Origin: CAJJDF01 sp965655625
GTDB taxonomy: Bacteria > Bacteroidota > Bacteroidia > Flavobacteriales_D > CAJJDF01
Direction of reading: 5' to 3'
Length of the DNA stretch: 28,959 bases
Assembly (NCBI GenBank): GCA_965655625.1
Contig: CBFHHA010000031.1
Location: 1 to 28,959, forward strand
The position numbers and the translations under genes are program-made. Below, piece by piece: positions 24,197-28,959 of the stretch. The notes below the pieces were generated by a model, which saw only the letters and a list, made by a program, of their open reading frames with translations, was not told the origin of the DNA and ran no database searches. Position 1 is the first letter of the stretch, and the number at the start of each line of letters is the position of its first letter.

Positions 24197-24631
24197 ATGA
24201 AGAAAAAAATTATTGGAAGAAAAGATATTCTTGATTTTCCTCGACTCAAATTGGAAGAAATAGACGTGAAAATTGACACGGGTGCTTACTCCTCCTCGAT
24301 TCATTGCCGAGACATCAAAGCATTTACGAAGAATGGGAAGAAAGCAATTTCTTTCGTTTTACTCGATCCTTCTCATCAAAAATACCATGGAAAAAAATTC
24401 ACTTCTACTACTTTTAAAGAAAAATTAGTAAAAAGTTCGAATGGAATCTCCGAGAAAAGGTACGTAATTACCTCTGATGTATTGATTTTTAAAGAAAAAT
24501 ATAAAGTTGAACTTTCTTTGACAGAACGTGGAGAAATGAGATTTCCAATCCTCATTGGAAGAAAATTATTAATGGGGAATTTTCTTGTGGATACAGGAAA
24601 AACCGATTTATCATTTAAAACAAAAAATTAA
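24197..24631 (+). CDS. Retropepsin-like RimK/LysX-associated protease (DUF785 / putative ATP-dependent zinc protease)
   Basis: This 144-residue, single-domain protein has the aspartic-protease-like 'KIDTGAYSSSIH' (Asp27), a C-terminal 'LTERGEMRFPILIGRKLLMGNFLVDT' and the spacing typical of the PF05618 family. The family is often encoded beside RimK-type ATP-grasp ligases; none is present here. It is called an 'ATP-dependent zinc protease' in databases, but the fold suggests a retropepsin-like aspartic protease, and the substrate is unknown. It lies 5 bp after the nitronate monooxygenase gene, so the two are probably co-transcribed. Confidence 0.85.
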   Translation: MKKKIIGRKDILDFPRLKLEEIDVKIDTGAYSSSIHCRDIKAFTKNGKKAISFVLLDPSHQKYHGKKFTSTTFKEKLVKSSNGISEKRYVITSDVLIFKEKYKVELSLTERGEMRFPILIGRKLLMGNFLVDTGKTDLSFKTKN

Positions 24632-24657
24632 TAGTGAATAAATTATTTTTTTTCTAT

Positions 24658-24674
24658 ATTTAAGAAACTTAAAT
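24658..24674. promoter_or_regulatory. Inverted repeat upstream of the beta-barrel gene
   Basis: ATTTAAG (24658-24664) and CTTAAAT (24668-24674) are perfect 7 bp arms around AAA, ending 9 bp before the ATG at 24684. It could be an operator or a hairpin in the 5' leader. The arms are AT-rich, so confidence is modest. Confidence 0.4.
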
Positions 24675-24683
24675 CTATCTAAC

Positions 24684-25279
24684 ATGAAAACAAAATTAAA
24701 ACTGGGCTGCTAGTATTAGCCTCCCCTTTTCTACTATCATCAATAGCAAGCAGCCAAATATATCAAAGCGAATCGCACAATATAAGTGCAGGCTACGGTT
24801 TCGGTAATCTTGGCAATACTATTTTATCCACCTACGAATCCAATACGAATTACTCCTATTCTTCTACGGGACCATTATTTTTTAAATATGAATATGGAAT
24901 TTCCGAAAATTTTGGTTTCGGGTTAAACTTTTCCTACTTACAAGGAATTGCCACATTCAATTCACAATCTGGCCAGACTACTTATCGAAATGAAATCACC
25001 CGAACTGGTTATAATATAATGCTCCGATTTAATTGGCATTTTGGTGATCATGATTTTATAGACCCGTATTTTGGCGTGGCAGCAGGTTACAGAAGTAATA
25101 AATGGACAAGTGTATTAGGAGACCCATCAATTGATAATTTGAACATCAAGGCTATATTTCCTCTTGGACTTGAAGCAACTTTTGGAACGAGATTCTTTAT
25201 CACAGATAATCTTGGTGCCTATGTGGAAGTTGGATTAGCTCGAGCTATCGCTCAAGTTGGAATTACCTCTACCTTTTAA
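24684..25279 (+). pseudogene. Outer-membrane beta-barrel protein, frameshifted within the signal peptide
   Basis: The ATG at 24684 reads 'MKTKLKLGC' and then stops at 24711. One frame away the sequence continues as 'TGLLVLASPFLLSSIASSQ', plainly the rest of a signal peptide, then about 170 residues of alternating beta-strands ('YGFGNLGNT', 'GPLFFKYEYGISENFGFGLNFSYL', 'DPYFGVAAGYRS', 'GLEATFGTRFFITDNLGAYVEVGL') ending in Phe at 25276-25278. This resembles small 8-strand outer-membrane barrels. The span of 596 bp is one base short of a multiple of three; one A lost from the AAAA at 24698-24701 would explain it and restores 'MKTKLKTGLLVLAS'. As written, no secreted product can be made. It is either a sequencing error or a recent lesion. 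Confidence 0.7.
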
Positions 25280-25302
25280 TGATTCTAGGTGTTGTGACTA
25301 AT

Positions 25303-25336
25303 AAAAAAAGGCCCTCTTTACAGAGGGCCTTTTTTT
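25303..25336. terminator. Bidirectional intrinsic terminator
   Basis: GGCCCTC (25310-25316) pairs perfectly with GAGGGCC (25323-25329) around the loop TTTACA. Seven A before and seven T after extend the pairing and give U tracts on both strands. It lies between the convergent beta-barrel and DUF2452 genes and serves both; its right end overlaps the DUF2452 stop codon. Confidence 0.92.
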
Positions 25337-25760
25337 ATTCTTCTATTTCTATTTTAATCCACATTTTTTCAAAACTTAATCGGAATGCGCCAATAAACTC
25401 ATATTTTTTGAAACTACTGGGCGGAATAACACTCAAAAAAGTAGACTCATCTTCTCTGTGATAGAGATAGTAGACCTCTCCAATAATCGGTTCGAAATTA
25501 TATTCCGTGTTATAAATAAGTTCATTCCATTTGTACTCTTCCATCATCTGTTCGTACTCAGCCTGGAGTTCATTAAACTTTTGTTTGAGCATATGATTCA
25601 CCTTCGAAATCCCTACATTTTTCCAAGTTTTCACATTGGTTGTGGAAATACTCGGAGCTCCTACGTTTGTACCATACTCTTTGATGGCAGCATCATATTT
25701 TCCGGATTTTTCGTCAAATACTACTTGGTCAGGTTTCTTTTCTTCGTTTTGTTTTGTCAT
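25335..25760 (-). CDS. DUF2452 domain-containing protein
   Basis: This 141-residue soluble protein starts 'MTKQNEEKKPDQVVFDEKSGKYDA' and contains the family's features: 'KPDQVVFDEKSGKYDAAI' near the N-terminus, a helical middle (FNELQAEYEQMMEEYKWNELIYN), then 'FEPIIGEVYYLYHREDESTFLSVIPPSSF' and 'FIGAFRLSFEKMW'. DUF2452 has no known function. The stop codon lies within the T tract of the terminator at 25303-25336. A -7 element is found upstream at 25778-25785. Confidence 0.87.
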   Translation of the reverse strand: MTKQNEEKKPDQVVFDEKSGKYDAAIKEYGTNVGAPSISTTNVKTWKNVGISKVNHMLKQKFNELQAEYEQMMEEYKWNELIYNTEYNFEPIIGEVYYLYHREDESTFLSVIPPSSFKKYEFIGAFRLSFEKMWIKIEIEE

Positions 25761-25777
25761 TGCTCTTATTTGTTAGA

Positions 25778-25785
25778 CAAAAATA
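25778..25785 (-). promoter_or_regulatory. -7 promoter element for DUF2452 (TATTTTTG)
   Basis: On the minus strand 25785-25778 reads TATTTTTG, an exact TAnnTTTG match, 17 bp before the ATG at 25760. A TTTG lies 23 bp further up (25812-25809), slightly beyond the usual spacing. Confidence 0.55.
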
Positions 25786-25876
25786 CCTTTTTCTTTTTTA
25801 TAATTCCACAAACAACCTTCAATAATGGTTGATTTTTTATTCCTACATTTATAAAACCAACTGAGTTTAGAAAAAA

Positions 25877-26605
25877 ATGGACATTATTATAATTACTGGA
25901 GGAAGTAAAGGGCTTGGAAAAGCATTGACTGAGAAATACAAAAATGAAGGTTACCAAATATATTCTTTAGCAAGAACTCCACAAGCAAAGAAAAATCATA
26001 TAGCTCCTATTCAAATTGATTTAAGCGACCTAAATAAGTCAATTACAGTTTTTGAAACATTACTGAATCAGATACTAGAAAAGAATCCAGATTCTATTAC
26101 TTTCATTAATAATGCAGGGAAATTAGGAAAAATAGATACTCTGCCAAATATCCCTAGCGGAGATATTGAATCGACTATTACACTAAACTATACCACACCG
26201 ATGGTTCTTTGTTCTATTTTCATAAAAATGCTACGCGATTTTAAAGGTTCCAAGAAAATCAGAAACATATCTTCCGGGGCAGCTCATGGTTCGCACCACG
26301 GTTGGTCAGTGTATTGCAGTACAAAATCAGCGATGGATAGTTTTTCCAAAACTATGGCTGTAGAGGAAGAAAAATCTCCATATCCAGTTCATATCCTTTC
26401 TATTTATCCAGGAATAATAGATACAGAGATGCAAGCAGAAATCCGAAAAAGCAAGGAATCAGAGTTCAGTAATGTCCAAGGATTCATTGACATGAAGAAA
26501 AACAACGAATTGTCAAGTCCTCAAGTTATTGCTGATTCTATTTATCAAATAGATAATGACCCACATTATGAAAGCGGAGAAATAGTCGATGTCAGAACTT
26601 ATTAA
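25877..26605 (+). CDS. Short-chain dehydrogenase/reductase
   Basis: This 242-residue classical SDR has the cofactor motif 'TGGSKGLG' at residues 7-14, 'NNAGKLG', the catalytic Ser in 'NISSGAAHG' and 'YCSTK' with the Tyr and Lys of the active site. 'SIYPGIIDTEMQ' follows. Arg33 after 'YSLAR' favours NADP(H). The pattern 'TGGSKGLGKAL' and 'GKLGKIDTLPNI' resembles the benzil reductase / sepiapterin-reductase-like branch, but the substrate cannot be read. It is divergent from DUF2452 across a 116 bp gap and convergent with lolA. Confidence 0.9.
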   Translation: MDIIIITGGSKGLGKALTEKYKNEGYQIYSLARTPQAKKNHIAPIQIDLSDLNKSITVFETLLNQILEKNPDSITFINNAGKLGKIDTLPNIPSGDIESTITLNYTTPMVLCSIFIKMLRDFKGSKKIRNISSGAAHGSHHGWSVYCSTKSAMDSFSKTMAVEEEKSPYPVHILSIYPGIIDTEMQAEIRKSKESEFSNVQGFIDMKKNNELSSPQVIADSIYQIDNDPHYESGEIVDVRTY

Positions 26606-26667
26606 ACAACGGATAATTCCACTTTTTTTTACACTAGAAGAAGCATAAAATCACCTAAAAGTTGATG

Positions 26668-27336
26668 TTAAAATCGTTGGTCGTTTTCCGTACAATTAGG
26701 ATACTTCGATTTGTCAAACTTAAACTTAGAAGACGAAATTGCCTGAGAAGATTTGAAACTATTGATGTCGTAATTCATGTTTACACCATCTCTTCCTTTT
26801 ATTGTTACTTCGTTCAGTTCATTCTTCACCTTGTCAATAATCAAAGTAATTGTGTGGTATTTTGATTTTTTAGGATTGTCTGGAAATAATCTCACTTCTT
26901 GCAGTGTTTTACTTCCTACTTTTCCTTCTCCAATAAATTGATACTTGAATCCTTTTTCCCAGATAGACATCAATTTAGAAGGGCTGATCAATCCATTTTC
27001 TTCTTCTGCATCTTCATTGCTTGTGATTGTTACTTCATTTTCACTTTTCACAAATAACCAATTATACCTTCCGTTGTTTACCACAATGTAATCGGCTGTG
27101 TAATAGGCGTATTTCTTACCCGCTTTATAAGCGGTTCCCATCAGCACTTGTTTTTTAATTCTGGCTCCCGAAAAAGTAGCCGTAAAATCTATCACAATAT
27201 TGTCAAGTGATTGGTGTTTTTTGCTTAGGTTGTCCAAGATCGCTTTTGCTTTCGGATCTTTTTCTTGATAAGTTTCTTGCGCATTTACCGCAATTGAAAT
27301 TATAGCCAAACCTGCAATTAAAAATATTTTTTTCAT
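26668..27336 (-). CDS. lolA: Outer-membrane lipoprotein carrier protein LolA family
   Basis: This 222-residue periplasmic protein has a signal peptide (MKKIFLIAGLAIISIAVNAQ) and a LolA-like body: 'DPKAKAILDNLSKKHQSLDNIVIDFTATF', several strands ending in 'RYNWLFVKSENEVTI', and the C-terminal 'INSFKSSQAISSSKFKFDKSKYPN'. LolA carries lipoproteins across the periplasm from LolCDE to the outer membrane. It lies just downstream of ftsK, an order common in Bacteroidota, with 126 bp between. No strong terminator is visible in the 62 bp between it and the convergent SDR gene. Confidence 0.9.
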   Translation of the reverse strand: MKKIFLIAGLAIISIAVNAQETYQEKDPKAKAILDNLSKKHQSLDNIVIDFTATFSGARIKKQVLMGTAYKAGKKYAYYTADYIVVNNGRYNWLFVKSENEVTITSNEDAEEENGLISPSKLMSIWEKGFKYQFIGEGKVGSKTLQEVRLFPDNPKKSKYHTITLIIDKVKNELNEVTIKGRDGVNMNYDINSFKSSQAISSSKFKFDKSKYPNCTENDQRF

Positions 27337-27462
27337 TCTGTGTTTTTATTACTCCTTATTTATATGGGTAAAATTAATAGTTTTTATGAGGACGAAAAAG
27401 GTGCATAACAAAGGGATAACTTTAGGTAAATAAAATGGTTTCTTTGCACTTTTTCGTTGCTC

Positions 27463-28959
27463 TTAAAGTTCTTCCAATAACCGTTCCAAACTAATTTCAT
27501 CAGGCACCAAAACCTTTCTCGCCTTACTTCCTTCAAATGGCCCAATGATTCCTGCTGACTCCAATTGATCAACGATTCTTCCTGCCCTATTATATCCTAA
27601 TTTTAATTTTCGCTGCAATAGCGAGGCAGAACCTTGCTGATGAATCACAATAATGCGTGCCGCTTCCTCAAATTTATCATCTCGATCTTCGTCATCAAAC
27701 GATCCTTTTGTCGAAGCGGATTCATCTATGTACTCTGGCAACAAAAGCGCATTGGGATATCCTCGTTGTTCTCCAATAAAGTCACAAATCTTCTCTACCT
27801 CAGGTGTATCAACAAATCCACATTGAAGTCTGATGATATCACTTCCTGTAGAGTAAATCATATCCCCTCTTCCTATTAATTGATCGGCTCCACCAGTATC
27901 AAGAATTGTCCTAGAATCTATTTTAGAAGTAACACGGAAAGCAATTCTCCCCGGGAAGTTGGCTTTGATAACTCCTGTTATTACATTAACAGAAGGTCTT
28001 TGAGTTGCTACAATTAAGTGAATACCAATGGCACGGGCTAGCTGAGCGATTCGAGCAATTGGGGTTTCTACTTCTTTTCCGGCTGTCATAATCAAATCTG
28101 CAAACTCATCAATAACCAAAACTATGTAAGGCAAAAATTGATGCCCTTGTTCTGGATTCAATTTTCTTTGAACAAATTTAGCGTTGTATTCTTTGATATT
28201 TCTTACTTGCGCATCTTTTAATAAATCGTATCGATTGTCCATTTCAATACACAGCGAATTTAAGGTTGCCACAACTTTACTCGTATCGGTAATAATCGCT
28301 TCTTCTTCTCCGGGCAATTTTGCCAAGAAATGCCTTTCTATTTTATTGAATAAAGTAAGCTCTACTTTCTTTGGATCTACCAATACAAATTTTACTTGAG
28401 ATGGATGTTTCTTGTACAAGATAGAAACAAGTATCGCATTTAATCCAACAGATTTTCCTTGACCTGTTGCACCCGCCATAAGTAAATGAGGCATTTTAGT
28501 CAGATCTGCAATCAAAGTTTCGTTTGAAATAGTTTTCCCTAAAGCTACCGGCAATTCAAATTTCGAATTCTGAAATTTATCCGAACTAATCAGTGCCTTC
28601 ATCGAAACGATTTGAGGATTAGAATTAGGCACCTCTATTCCGATTGTTCCTTTACCAGGAATTGGGGCAATAATTCTAATACCTAACGCAGATAAACTTA
28701 ATGCGATGTCGTCTTCTAAGTTTTTTATTTTTGAAATTCTTACTCCTGGCGCTGGAACTACTTCATACAAAGTAACAGTCGGACCCACTGTTGCCTTTAT
28801 TTTATCGATATCTATTTTGTAGTTCGAGAGAGTTTCGACAATTCTATTTTTATTCGCCTCAAGCTCTTCTTTGTTTATGTTTATACCTGTTGTTTGACCA
28901 TGTGTTTCCAATAAATCTATAGGAGGCAATTTGTAAGAAGACAAATCTAATTCAGGATC
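27463..28959 (-). CDS. ftsK: DNA translocase FtsK, C-terminal part (cut by the window edge)
   Basis: The frame is open to the end of the window and gives 499 residues, starting 'DPELDLSSYKLPPIDLL' in the linker just before the motor; the membrane domain lies outside. Alpha and beta motor domains are complete, with Walker A 'GATGQGKSVGLN' and Walker B 'YIVLVIDEFADLI', and 'ATQRPSVNVITGVIKANFPGRIAFRV'. The C-terminal gamma winged helix ('QGSASLLQRKLKLGYNRAGRIVDQLE' region) would read KOPS-like polarity sequences. FtsK pumps DNA at the septum and activates XerCD at dif. The internal TTG at 28944 is not the true start. Confidence 0.97.
   Translation of the reverse strand, partial: DPELDLSSYKLPPIDLLETHGQTTGININKEELEANKNRIVETLSNYKIDIDKIKATVGPTVTLYEVVPAPGVRISKIKNLEDDIALSLSALGIRIIAPIPGKGTIGIEVPNSNPQIVSMKALISSDKFQNSKFELPVALGKTISNETLIADLTKMPHLLMAGATGQGKSVGLNAILVSILYKKHPSQVKFVLVDPKKVELTLFNKIERHFLAKLPGEEEAIITDTSKVVATLNSLCIEMDNRYDLLKDAQVRNIKEYNAKFVQRKLNPEQGHQFLPYIVLVIDEFADLIMTAGKEVETPIARIAQLARAIGIHLIVATQRPSVNVITGVIKANFPGRIAFRVTSKIDSRTILDTGGADQLIGRGDMIYSTGSDIIRLQCGFVDTPEVEKICDFIGEQRGYPNALLLPEYIDESASTKGSFDDEDRDDKFEEAARIIVIHQQGSASLLQRKLKLGYNRAGRIVDQLESAGIIGPFEGSKARKVLVPDEISLERLLEEL

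Noticed and set aside
25458..25832. A 124-codon plus-strand frame opposite DUF2452
   Set aside because: The minus-strand DUF2452 protein is recognisable and has its own promoter and terminator; the plus frame is Phe/Ile-rich without recognisable features.
1..28959. Search for tRNA genes, CRISPR arrays, insertion sequences, integrases and phage genes
   Set aside because: Nothing recognisable was found on either strand; gaps between genes are short (244 bp at most) and contain only promoter-like or terminator-like elements.

Overview
The window is about 29 kb of ordinary-density, AT-rich chromosomal DNA from a member of the Bacteroidota, most likely of the order Flavobacteriales (the Crocinitomicaceae/Cryomorphaceae side is a guess). 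The reasons are a protein ending in a type IX secretion (T9SS) type A sorting domain, a HmuY-type heme lipoprotein beside a TonB-dependent receptor, a surface-export-like lipoprotein signal, an OstA-like protein next to purA, ftsK next to lolA, promoters of the TAnnTTTG type, and very few Shine-Dalgarno sequences. No rRNA, tRNA, CRISPR array, prophage or insertion sequence was seen. The longest gene-free stretch is the 244 bp divergent promoter region at 23003-23246.

Layout. 1-4537 (+): the 3' part of purA, an OstA-like envelope protein, and a GT39/ArnT-like membrane glycosyltransferase. 4523-7227 (-): an SRPBCC protein, accA, and a GT87-like membrane protein. 7324-7869 (+): a small HEAT-like protein. 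7859-10042 (-): a group III truncated hemoglobin coupled by an ATGA overlap to a DUF2142 membrane protein that is broken by a frameshift. 10171-10670 (+): a small two-helix membrane protein, also frameshifted. 10747-15521 (+): glmM, a cysteine desulfurase, a PhnP-like metallo-hydrolase, a CsaA-like tRNA-binding protein and two tandem glutathione peroxidases, the second a lipoprotein. 15524-17484 (-): a Sua5-type threonylcarbamoyl-AMP synthase and an SbtA-type bicarbonate transporter. 17572-18492 (+): a CbbR/CmpR-like LysR regulator divergent from sbtA. 18505-23002 (-): a heme-acquisition operon. 23247-25279 (+): a nitronate monooxygenase, a retropepsin-like protease and a frameshifted outer-membrane beta-barrel. 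25335-28959: DUF2452 (-), an SDR oxidoreductase (+), LolA (-) and the 3' part of ftsK (-).

The most interesting region is 18505-23246. The operon encodes, in transcription order, a T9SS-exported protein, a TonB-dependent receptor with the FRAP...His...NQNL arrangement of heme receptors, and a lipoprotein of the HmuY family. The T9SS protein and the lipoprotein are full-length paralogs with the same two-repeat architecture. The locus therefore appears to make the same heme-binding fold twice: once tethered by lipid and once carried by T9SS. Its promoter has an ATGAC-N4-GTCAT palindrome, of the CRP/FNR half-site geometry, centred about 41.5 bp upstream of the inferred start of transcription. 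A second copy lies 85 bp away on the nitronate monooxygenase side, with a third, different inverted repeat between them.

Three genes (DUF2142, the small membrane protein and the beta-barrel) each carry one single-base frameshift. These may be assembly or sequencing errors or true lesions; the sequence alone cannot decide.
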